The position numbers and the translations under genes are program-made. Source: Bacteroides sp. (GTDB lineage Bacteria; Bacteroidota; Bacteroidia; Bacteroidales; Bacteroidaceae). Taken from it: 21,504 nt of DNA. The notes under the pieces were generated by a model, which was not told where the DNA came from, did not search any database, and was given only the letters and a program-made list of their open reading frames with translations. The stretch is taken from assembly GCA_019414725.1 (NCBI GenBank), contig DXLM01000053.1, positions 1-21,504 on the forward strand. The letters run 5' to 3'. Below, piece after piece: positions 1 to 8,807 of the stretch (positions within the stretch are counted from its first letter, which is position 1; the number at the start of each line of letters is the position of its first letter).

Positions 1-153
1 GGACTATACAGTCTGCTGCAATGGGCTCTACGGTCCATTGGCGGAGTCTGTAGTAGGTAACCGTAAGAAAAGACTTAATTGTAGGCAAGAAAAGCCTTAG
101 TTAATAGGGAGATTGGACTTTGAAGGAAAGTTGCTGTTTCTCAATTTGTATGT
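1..153. other. Left-edge intergenic stretch, no assigned gene
   Basis: This stretch lies beyond the 3' end of the operon. No complete reading frame with a start is present. On the plus strand a frame entering from outside the window stays open from base 2 to a TAG at 98-100 (about 32 residues, ending in a basic run N-R-K-K-R). It could be the tail of a convergent gene, but I recognise no family and the length is compatible with chance. A short AGGC/GCCT stem (83-97) is the only hairpin I see on the side where an operon terminator would be expected, and it lacks a good U-tract, so I do not call a terminator. Confidence 0.4.
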
Positions 154-1893
154 TTATAAATGATTGTAGAATGCTTTTACCGTTTCCCATTTATAATAAG
201 GGGCAATAGGGCTGTCAATGGGTAATTTGACTTCATTTTCATTATGTAGCAATTTTACAATAACTTCTCCTTGCTTATTCTTGAAAAAGATTAATTGAAG
301 GTTGGCTCCCATAGGTGAAACACGGAAATCTTGCCAGGCCAGGTAATATCGGTCGGGATCTGTTTCTTGATTGGAGCATCCTTCTACTTGCATGAGTGCC
401 AACAGACGGATCAGGTTGGTATCATGTCCGAAACGGAGGGTGGCGCAAGGAGTTCCTTCACGGATGGCGCGGTCGGCACTTTCTATAATATTCTTCAATA
501 AAGATTTTGCACTCTCGGGGGCTGCTCCCTGATTGACGGGAGCATTGGCATTGCAAATATACATCCGATAATTCACAGACTGCCAGATACCGAATAATTC
601 TTCTTTTTCAAACAAATCATAAAAGGATAGAGGCAACTCTACATCTTGCATGTCGGAAGCAATCCAATAAAGTCCCATCATGAGCTCGCGGGGATTCCTG
701 ACTTCTTTGGGATTTTTGAAAAGTGAAGCGATTAAACGTTCCGGATGAATATGATTTTCTTCGAATGTATGGAAAGCTGTTCTCCATGGCGCACTTGCCG
801 AACCCAGCTTTTCGGCTTCGGGTGAAGTATAGGCAATGTAGTCCATGTGTCTTTGGTTGGCTTCGCGGGTGATCTGGAGGGAGGGGTTTAGTTCTTTCAG
901 TTGTTCTGTGAATGCGGACATGCTCATGATACAACGTACGGAAACGCTCGAACGCGCTGATATGTTGGCGCTGTCCCGGAATATATGGGGATATTGTTGA
1001 TAAAGCCGTTTGGCAATGGCTTTGTGTTGTCGTTCTCCTAATGGGGTCAGGTTTCCTCCGCGCCCACGGGCATTTTCCCATACTTTCTGGAGTCTGAGCC
1101 TCACATCTTCACCTAAATCGGTAAGTCCTGATTTATTGTGAAACGTATCAAAGACACGAATGACTTCTAGATAACGTTCGTCCGAAGTCATCCAGCGGGA
1201 CCCATGGCGTCCGTAATGGCTGATGTAGAAAGGACTGTAACCTTCGGGTACCGGAGTTTGTATGCCGTTTGGTGTGGGATAAGCATAATAGATGCTACCC
1301 ATTTTTTCCGGGCTTTGGATGATTTCTTCTTTCAGATTGTGTGCGGGGAGATCTATGGGAGCTACTTTCCAATTGATGCCGAGCGGATTATTTTGTATTT
1401 CCCATATCAGAGGGAAATCCGGATTATCCATAATCCACATTTCGCATCCGTCTACTGAGTCGTTTACATGCAGTAAGGAATAGCCCATAGCTTGTGACTT
1501 GGTATCAGCCAGTTGGTATTCTGTCTGATTATAATGAAATGCCTTTTGGCTTTTCAATTCCTGAAAAGCGGTTGCTGAAAGTAGGGCAAAGGTTTCTTGA
1601 ATGGGGAGACAGATATGTTGTCCGTCTTCCGGCTGTAAGAAGCTTAGTCTGACCGCCGTTTTTAAAGCTTCTTGGGGCATGGCGTAGCTGCCTGATTGCC
1701 ATCGGGTGTTTCTTTCAATTCCCCAATGTAGATAAAGGGTGTCGTTGGACTGATTGAAAGTAAATTGGTACTTTCGGGTTTGTCCATGCAGTTTGAATAC
1801 AAATAACAGAGGGTTGGTAATGATATCTTGTGCCATTACATTTCCCATCAGGCTGCCGATAAGCAGAAAGCATATAAAAAGTTTTTTCTTCAT
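154..1893 (-). CDS. Histidine acid phosphatase (branch 2; phytase/MINPP-like) with extra N-terminal domain
   Basis: This is a secreted phosphomonoesterase of 579 residues, probably periplasmic. Residues 1-21 are a type I signal peptide ending N-V-M-A. The catalytic motif R-H-G-S-R lies at 229-233 (nucleophile His230) and the proton-donor pair His490-Asp491 lies in G-H-D-T-N, as in AppA/Agp-type acid phosphatases rather than the H-A-E of animal MINPP. The proline usual after RHGxRx is Met235. Residues about 22-190 precede the catalytic domain and form an additional domain that ordinary enzymes of about 430 residues lack. It contains an aromatic stretch around 150-175 (D-N-P-D-F-P-L-I-W) that I recognise only as Bacteroidales-like. 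The gene is last in the operon, 6 bases after a GH92 gene. Family members act on inositol phosphates or sugar phosphates. The choice between inositol phosphate, mannose 6-phosphate and another ester cannot be made from sequence alone. Confidence 0.88.
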   Translation of the reverse strand: MKKKLFICFLLIGSLMGNVMAQDIITNPLLFVFKLHGQTRKYQFTFNQSNDTLYLHWGIERNTRWQSGSYAMPQEALKTAVRLSFLQPEDGQHICLPIQETFALLSATAFQELKSQKAFHYNQTEYQLADTKSQAMGYSLLHVNDSVDGCEMWIMDNPDFPLIWEIQNNPLGINWKVAPIDLPAHNLKEEIIQSPEKMGSIYYAYPTPNGIQTPVPEGYSPFYISHYGRHGSRWMTSDERYLEVIRVFDTFHNKSGLTDLGEDVRLRLQKVWENARGRGGNLTPLGERQHKAIAKRLYQQYPHIFRDSANISARSSVSVRCIMSMSAFTEQLKELNPSLQITREANQRHMDYIAYTSPEAEKLGSASAPWRTAFHTFEENHIHPERLIASLFKNPKEVRNPRELMMGLYWIASDMQDVELPLSFYDLFEKEELFGIWQSVNYRMYICNANAPVNQGAAPESAKSLLKNIIESADRAIREGTPCATLRFGHDTNLIRLLALMQVEGCSNQETDPDRYYLAWQDFRVSPMGANLQLIFFKNKQGEVIVKLLHNENEVKLPIDSPIAPYYKWETVKAFYNHL

Positions 1894-1899
1894 CGTATG

Positions 1900-4179
1900 T
1901 TACTCTTTAGATTCAGGAAATAGTTTGCTCCCCCAGTTACCGGGACTAGGGCCCATTTTTAAAACCAACTCGCCTCCTTTGATGATATCATTATGGCGGA
2001 TGGCGGAATATGGATAATTCTTTCCATTTAATAAAATCGACCGGATATACTTGTTCTTTTCGGAAAGCCCTTCGGCTTTGATCGTGAATGTTTTGCCTTC
2101 CTGTAAATGGAAACGACTCTCTGTCAGTAGAGGGGTATGGATTAAATAATAGTCTTGTCCGGCATTGGGGTACAACCCCATCATGTGGAATACCAACCAC
2201 GATGACATGGCTCCGGAGTCATCATTTCCGGGAAGACCGGCAGAACCGTCATTATAGTTCTTCTGGATAATTTCATGGATGCGGTCGCCGCTTTTATCCG
2301 GACGCCCTACCCAGTGGTATAGGCAGGGAGTGAGGAAGGAGGGCTCATTATTCACATTGAAGAAACCCTTGTCAAAGAAAATATCCAGCCGTTCGTCAAA
2401 CTTCTCTTTTCCGCCACATTGTTCAATGAGTCCGGGTACGTCATGCGGAATGCTGAGTGAATATTCCCAGGAGGAGGCTTCATAAAAGAACATGTTCCAC
2501 CAAGGAGTATACCAAGGGCCTTCAAAGGTAACGGGGGTATATGTGAAGGTGGGTTTCTGGATATGGGAGTTTCCGAAAGGTATTTTGTCTAACCAGTTTC
2601 CTTCTTTATCCCGGGGAAGTATGAATCCTTTGACTCCTGCATGTTCATAATCGGCCCGCCACAAGTTCTTCCAGTTGGAAGATTGTTTCAAGTATTGCTG
2701 GTACAAGTCTGTCTTGCCTAGTCCTTTTGCTACTAAGGCTATGGCATAATCACAATAGGAGTATTCTATTGTGCGGTTTCCGGCTCGGGGAATACCGTAT
2801 GGAATATATCCCAATTCCAGATAAGGAATCAGTCCGCCTCTTCCCTCCGCTTCTTCGTTACCTCCGGGCGGTATGGTCGCATCTTTCAGCATAGCTTCCA
2901 AAGCCAGATGGTAATCTATGTTTGGTAGTCCTTTTACAAATGCATCGGCTATAACAATTTCGGCGTTGGAGCCGCCTTGTGTCCGTCCGTTACAATTTCC
3001 GCTTCGTGCATCAGGCATGTAGCCGTCCCGTTTATAGATATTGATCAGTGAACGTACAATGTCTGTTTCTCTTTGAGGGTCAATTAGTGTGATAAGTGGA
3101 GTTGAGGTGCGGTAGGTGTCCCAGATAGCATAAAAATCATCATAATAAGGTTCCGGATCACTCCATAATGGATTTTCACCGGTACGGTCTACAGGCATTA
3201 ACATGGTATGGTAGATACCGGTATAAAACATACGCTTATATTTTTCGGGTGTATTTGAGGCTATATCAATGCGTTGCAATAAGTTTTCCCATTGTGCCAA
3301 TAAGGCTTGCCGGGTGTCCTCAAATGACCAATGAGGTATTTCGTTCCATACATTCTCTCTGGCTTTGAGAGAACTGATAAATGAAATTCCGACTTTCAGT
3401 TGAATGGTATTTGCAGAAGAAGGGAAACGCAACAAAGCTCCGGTTTTTTGTTGGGAGTCTGGCTGGTATCGTTCATTGCTGATCTGGTTTCCTTTCCATG
3501 TGGTCGTTTGTACAAAGGGATGGTCGGTTACTGCATAAAAATAAACGGTGTAGGCACGTCCGTTATTCCAACCTCCGCGAATACGGGTATATCCCATTAC
3601 TTCGTGATCGGATATGATTTGAATTTCCGAACCTACAAATTGTTGTGCTTCGCGGGCATCGGGGGTCGGTTGTTCACCCAGGAAGAAGCCGGCGTCAACC
3701 AACAGGGATTTTAAGGAATCTTCGGGATAGGTGAATCGGTAGAATGAGGCGCGTGGAGCAGTTGTTATTTCAGTATATATGCCTGTTCTCTGGAATTCGG
3801 TAGCATAATAGCCCAAGCGGATTGTTTCATCTTTGCGATAGTCTATATGATTGAGCTGATCCATACCTTTGCCAAAAGGCATGACAAGTATGTTGCCATA
3901 TTTAGGACCTCCTCCTGTCCCGCTGACGTGTACTTGGGAGAACCCGTTGACTTGTTCGGGCATAGGCAGCCAACCACTATTGGGATGGACAGTGCAATCG
4001 GGCGATGGTTTCACCATACCATAAGGGCAGGAGGGACCGATAAATACCCGTCCCAGTCCTTCCGAACCGATTTTGGGATCTACGTAATCAGAAAGTCTGG
4101 CTTCCTGTGCCGCGACCGTCACGGGCAGCAGCAGGAAGACCAGTCTTAACAAAGAAACTTTGAATGGAATGTGGGTCAT
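1900..4179 (-). CDS. GH92 exo-alpha-mannosidase B (secreted, signal peptide I)
   Basis: This is a Ca2+-dependent inverting alpha-mannosidase of family GH92, 759 residues from the chosen start. An ATG at 4179 opens a clear signal peptide (M-T-H-I-P-F-K, then a hydrophobic core ending V-A-A-Q). It starts 2 bases after the preceding stop. A longer frame exists only through a TTG at 4263, which would overlap the GH28-like gene and bury the signal peptide, so I reject it. Family hallmarks are an early D-P-x-I-G-S segment, the acid region E-A-S-S-W-E-Y (Glu567) followed by P-H-D-V, N-N-E-P-S (Asn611-Glu612), and G-N-D-D-S-G-A-M-S-S-W from 651, carrying the conserved aspartates. The protein has no lipobox, so it is probably soluble in the periplasm. 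Linkage specificity is uncertain because the His-Glu pair I recall for alpha-1,2 enzymes is Asn-Glu here. It lies between the GH28-like and phosphatase genes. Confidence 0.93.
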   Translation of the reverse strand: MTHIPFKVSLLRLVFLLLPVTVAAQEARLSDYVDPKIGSEGLGRVFIGPSCPYGMVKPSPDCTVHPNSGWLPMPEQVNGFSQVHVSGTGGGPKYGNILVMPFGKGMDQLNHIDYRKDETIRLGYYATEFQRTGIYTEITTAPRASFYRFTYPEDSLKSLLVDAGFFLGEQPTPDAREAQQFVGSEIQIISDHEVMGYTRIRGGWNNGRAYTVYFYAVTDHPFVQTTTWKGNQISNERYQPDSQQKTGALLRFPSSANTIQLKVGISFISSLKARENVWNEIPHWSFEDTRQALLAQWENLLQRIDIASNTPEKYKRMFYTGIYHTMLMPVDRTGENPLWSDPEPYYDDFYAIWDTYRTSTPLITLIDPQRETDIVRSLINIYKRDGYMPDARSGNCNGRTQGGSNAEIVIADAFVKGLPNIDYHLALEAMLKDATIPPGGNEEAEGRGGLIPYLELGYIPYGIPRAGNRTIEYSYCDYAIALVAKGLGKTDLYQQYLKQSSNWKNLWRADYEHAGVKGFILPRDKEGNWLDKIPFGNSHIQKPTFTYTPVTFEGPWYTPWWNMFFYEASSWEYSLSIPHDVPGLIEQCGGKEKFDERLDIFFDKGFFNVNNEPSFLTPCLYHWVGRPDKSGDRIHEIIQKNYNDGSAGLPGNDDSGAMSSWLVFHMMGLYPNAGQDYYLIHTPLLTESRFHLQEGKTFTIKAEGLSEKNKYIRSILLNGKNYPYSAIRHNDIIKGGELVLKMGPSPGNWGSKLFPESKE

Positions 4180-4181
4180 AA

Positions 4182-5594
4182 TTATTTCTTGTTTATTTTT
4201 ACACGTATTGTATTCTTCTCTTTGATATCTCCTCCGGCTTGTGTCAATTGAGGGAAGGCCCAATAAATGTTACAGCCGGTAATCCGGATATCCGAAGCGG
4301 CGTCCAGATAGAAAGCATAAGTCTTGTCATATACAAAACCATCTCCGTTACAAGGACGTTTGTCATACACACCGCCTTCATAACCGGTACGTTTTAACAA
4401 CTTGACATCTATTTCATCAAAATAGATATGATGCACTTTCTCCGGAGTGTCTCCCCCTACGAAAATGCCGTTTTCACTAGTGCATTTAATCTGATTGAAG
4501 AAAATGTTGCTGACTTCTCCCGAGTGTCCTTTCGTTGCACCTTTGGGGAAACGCCAGCCTGCATCTTTATGATTGCCTACGGCACGAGGGTATGAGGTGA
4601 CATAGATAGGTTCCGCTTTACCCCACCATACATCAGAATAGAACATACAGTCTACTAATATATTGGAGAAAATGACATTGCTCACAGTACCTTCATCCCG
4701 GTTTTGTATGCCGATGCCCCGGTTGCTGTTTTTGATAATGCAATTATTGAATAATACATTATCAATCTTGTCCATATTTTCCGAGCCTATCTTAATAGCG
4801 CATGAGCGTGAAGTCATGACACAATTAGTTACTACAATATCTTCGCAAGAGCCATATTCTTCAAATTCCCGACGATTCTTCAGGCAAATGCAGTCATCGC
4901 CCGATTCAATGAAGCAGTTCGCTATACGTACTTTTTTGGAGTGATCCACATCAATACCGTCGCCGTTGCGTATTTTTAGATTATTCAATAAAGAGATGCC
5001 GTCAATCAAGGCATCGTAACAGCCTATCAGGTGTATTGTCCAATAGGCGCTGTTCCGAATCGTGATGTCACGGATAACGGTCTTCTCCGCATTGATAAGG
5101 GTAAGCACATGTGGGCGTGGGTCAAAATCAGTGACGGGCTTCAGCTCGTAGGAATCATCCAGCTCTTTGCCCATGAAGGCGATTCCGTTTCCGTCTATTT
5201 CTCCTGTACCGGTAATGGATATTTGTTTTAAGTCTTTTCCACTGATCCACATCATTCCTTCGCCACGGTTTTCGCGGAATGCGCTTTCTGTATAGATGCT
5301 TTCATCGGGGTTGGCCAGCAATCGGGAGTTGGGTTCCAGATGAAGGTTCACATAGGATTTCAAATATAGCGGACCGCATAGAAAGGTGTGTCCGGCAGGA
5401 ATGATTACGGTTCCGCCACCGGCAGCGGAACAGGCATTGATGGCGCGTTGTATAGCGGCGGCATCATCTGTTTGTCCGTCTCCTTTGGCTCCATAGGTCA
5501 TGATGTCGTACGTGTTCCCTTGATGGGAAGTACTGCATCCTGTCACAAACAACAGGAGGCAGCATAAGAGGCTGATGATAGTTTGATTCTTCAT
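4182..5594 (-). CDS. GH28-like parallel beta-helix lipoprotein, atypical active site
   Basis: This 470-residue protein has a lipoprotein signal (lipobox F-V-T-G with Cys20), then the pectate-lyase-3-type opening Y-G-A-K-G-D-G-x-T-D-D and a run of parallel beta-helix coils typical of GH28. Two of the four polygalacturonase motifs remain: N-G-D (210-212) and S-G-D-D (231-234), supplying three candidate catalytic aspartates. The G-H-G motif is replaced by R-S-C (263-265) ahead of the conserved I-K-I-G-S-E, and R-I-K becomes R-G-I (292-294), so the active-site His and Lys are lost. It is therefore unlikely to be an ordinary polygalacturonase, and no other pectin enzyme is nearby. It probably removes an alpha-linked acidic or amino sugar from the locus substrate, but this is inference. 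It starts 26 bases after the GH92 A stop and ends 2 bases before GH92 B. The lipid anchor may place it at the outer membrane. Confidence 0.85.
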   Translation of the reverse strand: MKNQTIISLLCCLLLFVTGCSTSHQGNTYDIMTYGAKGDGQTDDAAAIQRAINACSAAGGGTVIIPAGHTFLCGPLYLKSYVNLHLEPNSRLLANPDESIYTESAFRENRGEGMMWISGKDLKQISITGTGEIDGNGIAFMGKELDDSYELKPVTDFDPRPHVLTLINAEKTVIRDITIRNSAYWTIHLIGCYDALIDGISLLNNLKIRNGDGIDVDHSKKVRIANCFIESGDDCICLKNRREFEEYGSCEDIVVTNCVMTSRSCAIKIGSENMDKIDNVLFNNCIIKNSNRGIGIQNRDEGTVSNVIFSNILVDCMFYSDVWWGKAEPIYVTSYPRAVGNHKDAGWRFPKGATKGHSGEVSNIFFNQIKCTSENGIFVGGDTPEKVHHIYFDEIDVKLLKRTGYEGGVYDKRPCNGDGFVYDKTYAFYLDAASDIRITGCNIYWAFPQLTQAGGDIKEKNTIRVKINKK

Positions 5595-5620
5595 ATGGAT
5601 TGTTTTTTTATTTTTTGTAC

Positions 5621-7954
5621 TTATTTCATATTGTCGGGAGGCAGGCTGAGGGCGGATGCTCCCCAGTTTGTATTAGGGTTCGGGCCCATCTGGAACTCTA
5701 ATGTTCCTCCCTGTACTATATCTTGGTGTGTAAAGTAATTCTTGTCATATTCTTTTCCGTTTAGTTTTGCTGACTGGATATATATATTTTTTTTGTTGGC
5801 GTTGTGGGCTAATATGGTGAATGTCTTTCCGTTTTCCAAGCGGATGCTCATCCGGGGAAAAGAAGGACTTCCTATTATATAATAAGGTGTACCGGGACAT
5901 ACCGGATAGAATCCCATAGCAGAAAATACATACCAGGCAGACATCTGTCCTGCATCATCATTACCTGACAGACCACCGGGAGCATTCAGATATTCTGTTT
6001 CCATAATATGACGTACCTCCCGTTGGGTTTTCCAAGGTTGTCCGGCATAGTTGAAGAGGTAGGCTATCTGATGACAAGGTTCGTTTCCGTGCCAGTAGCG
6101 GTGTTCGCTGAACATGGAATCCAGTTTGGCAATGTATTTTTCTTTTCCGCCCATACATTCCATAAGTCCGTATATATCATGGGGGGCATACCAAGTATAA
6201 TGGCAGGGAGCTCCTTCGGTGATGAAGCGGGTGAAAGAAAAGGCGTTACCGGCATCGGTGAGGAAACTTCCGTCAGCGTATCTGCCTTGGGCATATCCGG
6301 TGCTAGGGTTTATTACGTTACGGTAATATCGTGCACGTATCATTAATGTATCATAAAGTCCTGTTTTTTGTGGATCAGGAAAGTAATCATCTGATGTTTC
6401 CAACTTTTGCAGGACTTGGGCCAATACGAAATCATCGTATGCATATTCTAAAGTACGTGACACTTGTTCGCAGGTATGAAAGGCCTCCGGTACGCTGTCT
6501 TCCAAAGGAATGTATCCATATTTCAGATAAGAATTCAAAGCACGCCGTCCCATTCCGTTTTTATATTCTTCATAGGTGGCGGGAGTCCTGAATGCGTTCC
6601 GGAGCATTCCTTCGCAAGCTTTGTTGATATCAAAATTACGGATTCCTTTGATATAGGCATCTCCCAGTGCGGAGATGCAATGATCGCCTATCATGGCTGC
6701 GGTATAACTGTTCCAACAAGGAAATATAGGCAGCCAGCCGCCTTGTTCATATTTGTCCACCAATGATTGCATCATGTCTCCGGCTTTCTTTGGGGTTAGG
6801 ATATTGACTAAAGGATGGAGAGCACGGTAAGTATCCCACATACTGTAATCTTCATAGTAATTTCTACCGTTGGCTGATTGTCTGAACGGGTGTCCTGTGG
6901 AAAAAGAAGGATAGCGCCCGTCTACATCATTGAATGTACGTGGCAGGAATGAGGCACGGTAGAGTGCTCCGTAAAATTTCTCTTTATCGTTTCGGTTGTT
7001 TGTCTGTACTGTAACTTGTGAAAGCCTTTGTTCCCAGATGGAGTTCAGTTCCTGTCGGGTGCGGTCAAAATCCCAATGAGGTATCTCGGTGTCCAGATTC
7101 TTTTGAGCGCCTTCCATGTCAGTAAAAGAGGAAGCGGCTTTGATTAATATGGGTCCTTCTGAGTGTATTTTGAACCGGAGATATGCACCTATACCTGTTC
7201 CATCGGCTATCTGTCGTTGTCCGGCGAAGAGACTGTCATGCCGGAATGTACCATATTCTTCTATTTCATTTTGATATTCAATGATAAAGTACCCGTTGTA
7301 TCCGGCGGGTTCTCCCCAGCCTTGATAGATGCGGTGGACGGGATTGTATCCGCGTATCTGTTTTTTTATGGTATCGATTTCAATATATCCTTTCCCTTCA
7401 TCACTGTTAGGATTGACTATGAGATAAGCATCTTCCGGTTGGTTATAAGTGAATCGGAAAATGGCTGAACGGGAACGTCCGGTCATTTCTGCAAAGATGG
7501 AATAATCTTTGAGAAGGACAGAGTAATAGGCGGGCGTTGCTGTTTCTTCTTGGTGAGAGAACAGGCTTCCTCTGTCTTGGGGAAGATATTTCAGTGTACC
7601 CGATACAGGCATCAAGGTCATGGAACCGTAATCCTGTGTACAACCTCCGACAATCCAATGTGAATTGCGGAAACCTTGTATTTTCGTATCTTTGTAATAA
7701 TAGGGAGCCTTACATTTTGCTTCTGTATCTTGTGTTTGGGGAGTCCAAAAGTTCATTCCGTTGGGCTCTAGAACAGCAGGCAGCGTTTGCCCGTACTCTT
7801 CGGTATTTTTGCCGAAAAGTTCTGCGGTGTGGGTTGCGCTTGGTGCAGTGCCCGTACGGGTATCTACGTAGAACAGTAGGGATTCTTCCTGATGACCGAT
7901 ACAAGCAGTAAACAGGCTGCATATAATCAGCAGGTAAGATAGGGTACTTTTCAT
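5621..7954 (-). CDS. GH92 exo-alpha-mannosidase A (lipoprotein)
   Basis: This is the second GH92 alpha-mannosidase, 777 residues, with a lipoprotein signal (S-L-F-T-A then Cys18). It shows the family opening V-D-T-R-T-G, a lectin-like beta-sandwich first half and an (alpha/alpha)6 second half. The acid segment is T-E-G-A-P-C-H-Y-T-W (Glu580), followed by A-P-H-D-I-Y-G. Next come G-N-E-P-C-H (Asn624-Glu625) and G-N-D-D-A-G-Q-M-S-A-W from 664, with the Y-P-V-C-P-G finish usual in GH92. The Trp-Gln commonly found in the acid segment is Cys-His here. It differs strongly from GH92 B, so the two are not a recent duplication and probably attack different linkages. Cys18 is followed by Ile-Gly-His-Gln-Glu-Glu, mildly acidic as in Bacteroidetes surface-export signals, so surface exposure is possible. 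The gene lies 19 bases after the GDPD gene. Confidence 0.93.
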   Translation of the reverse strand: MKSTLSYLLIICSLFTACIGHQEESLLFYVDTRTGTAPSATHTAELFGKNTEEYGQTLPAVLEPNGMNFWTPQTQDTEAKCKAPYYYKDTKIQGFRNSHWIVGGCTQDYGSMTLMPVSGTLKYLPQDRGSLFSHQEETATPAYYSVLLKDYSIFAEMTGRSRSAIFRFTYNQPEDAYLIVNPNSDEGKGYIEIDTIKKQIRGYNPVHRIYQGWGEPAGYNGYFIIEYQNEIEEYGTFRHDSLFAGQRQIADGTGIGAYLRFKIHSEGPILIKAASSFTDMEGAQKNLDTEIPHWDFDRTRQELNSIWEQRLSQVTVQTNNRNDKEKFYGALYRASFLPRTFNDVDGRYPSFSTGHPFRQSANGRNYYEDYSMWDTYRALHPLVNILTPKKAGDMMQSLVDKYEQGGWLPIFPCWNSYTAAMIGDHCISALGDAYIKGIRNFDINKACEGMLRNAFRTPATYEEYKNGMGRRALNSYLKYGYIPLEDSVPEAFHTCEQVSRTLEYAYDDFVLAQVLQKLETSDDYFPDPQKTGLYDTLMIRARYYRNVINPSTGYAQGRYADGSFLTDAGNAFSFTRFITEGAPCHYTWYAPHDIYGLMECMGGKEKYIAKLDSMFSEHRYWHGNEPCHQIAYLFNYAGQPWKTQREVRHIMETEYLNAPGGLSGNDDAGQMSAWYVFSAMGFYPVCPGTPYYIIGSPSFPRMSIRLENGKTFTILAHNANKKNIYIQSAKLNGKEYDKNYFTHQDIVQGGTLEFQMGPNPNTNWGASALSLPPDNMK

Positions 7955-7973
7955 AGCTCTTCTTGGAAAAGGG

Positions 7974-8786
7974 TTATTTTTTAATCTCCTGATGGAGTAT
8001 TTTTATAAAGAGTTCCGGCCGGTCCAGATTGACTAAATCGGGATGGACTTCAATCGCTTTTTTATATTCTTTTTCACTCGCATTCTGAATAGCAGCCATT
8101 ATCTTGATATGATTGCTTTTGCAGAATTCTTTGAATTGAGGAGTGATATTGAGGATATCTGTTTCTACATAGGCCGGGGTGCATATTTTCATCCATTTCT
8201 CCAAAGCCGCTATATTGGAGGCATTTACTTTAATCTTCATTTCCGGAGCGATTTTGATAAATTCTTTCAGCATTTCTGAGTCTGCAAACCAGAAGAAACT
8301 TTTATTTTCATATCCTTTTTGGCGTACTAATGTAATCAAATCTTTTATCGGAGTTCCTCGTTTTACATCAAAAAAAATGTGTGCCTTTCCTTGTAGGGTA
8401 TCTAGCATTTCGGCTATACGGGGTACGTGAATGCCGATAAATCGAGAACTGAACCAACTGCCGGCGTCTAATTTTTCAATATCTTTGGATAGCATATCTT
8501 GAATGGGACCTTTACCGTTGGTAGTACGGTCTAAAGTTTCATCATGCAGATTATAAAGTATATTGTCTTTACTTTTGCGCACGTCCACTTCTATCCAGCC
8601 GGCTCCATGTTTCAATGCAGCTAGAGCTGATGGAATGGTGTTTTCCGGCGCTATATGGTTCGCTCCTCTGTGTACTACGATTTCGATAGAGTCCTGGTAC
8701 ATCATTTTATGGGCATGTATAGGAAATGGGAATAATACCAAGATGGATGTCGCGATATGAAGTAATAAGATTTGATGACGTTTCAT
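7974..8786 (-). CDS. GDPD-family phosphodiesterase (glycerophosphodiester phosphodiesterase-like)
   Basis: This exported phosphodiesterase has 270 residues. The N-terminus is basic and then hydrophobic to about residue 25 (ending I-H-A-H), a type I signal peptide without a lipobox, so it is probably periplasmic. GDPD motifs are complete: His39-Arg40-Gly41, A-P-E-N-T (47-51), the metal ligands Glu66 and Asp68 in I-E-V-D-V, and catalytic His81-Asp82. The usual Glu of the third metal-binding strand is Asp140 (F-F-D-V-K). Family members cleave glycerophosphodiesters into glycerol 3-phosphate and an alcohol, and some animal members cleave GPI anchors. In this operon it would open a phosphodiester in the imported glycan, followed by the histidine phosphatase. 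That order is inferred. It is separated from SusD by a 73-base gap holding a strong stem-loop. Housekeeping glycerophosphodiesterase is an alternative, made less likely by its position inside the PUL. Confidence 0.9.
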   Translation of the reverse strand: MKRHQILLLHIATSILVLFPFPIHAHKMMYQDSIEIVVHRGANHIAPENTIPSALAALKHGAGWIEVDVRKSKDNILYNLHDETLDRTTNGKGPIQDMLSKDIEKLDAGSWFSSRFIGIHVPRIAEMLDTLQGKAHIFFDVKRGTPIKDLITLVRQKGYENKSFFWFADSEMLKEFIKIAPEMKIKVNASNIAALEKWMKICTPAYVETDILNITPQFKEFCKSNHIKIMAAIQNASEKEYKKAIEVHPDLVNLDRPELFIKILHQEIKK

Positions 8787-8807
8787 GAATTATTTTTTGC
8801 TTTAAAG

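Noticed and set aside
4180..4263. Longer N-terminus for GH92 B
   Set aside because: It needs a TTG start, overlaps the GH28-like gene and places 28 hydrophilic residues before an obvious signal peptide.
4182..5594. Pectin PUL, suggested by the GH28 fold
   Set aside because: The protein lacks two active-site motifs of polygalacturonases and no pectate lyase, esterase, GH105 or rhamnosidase accompanies it.
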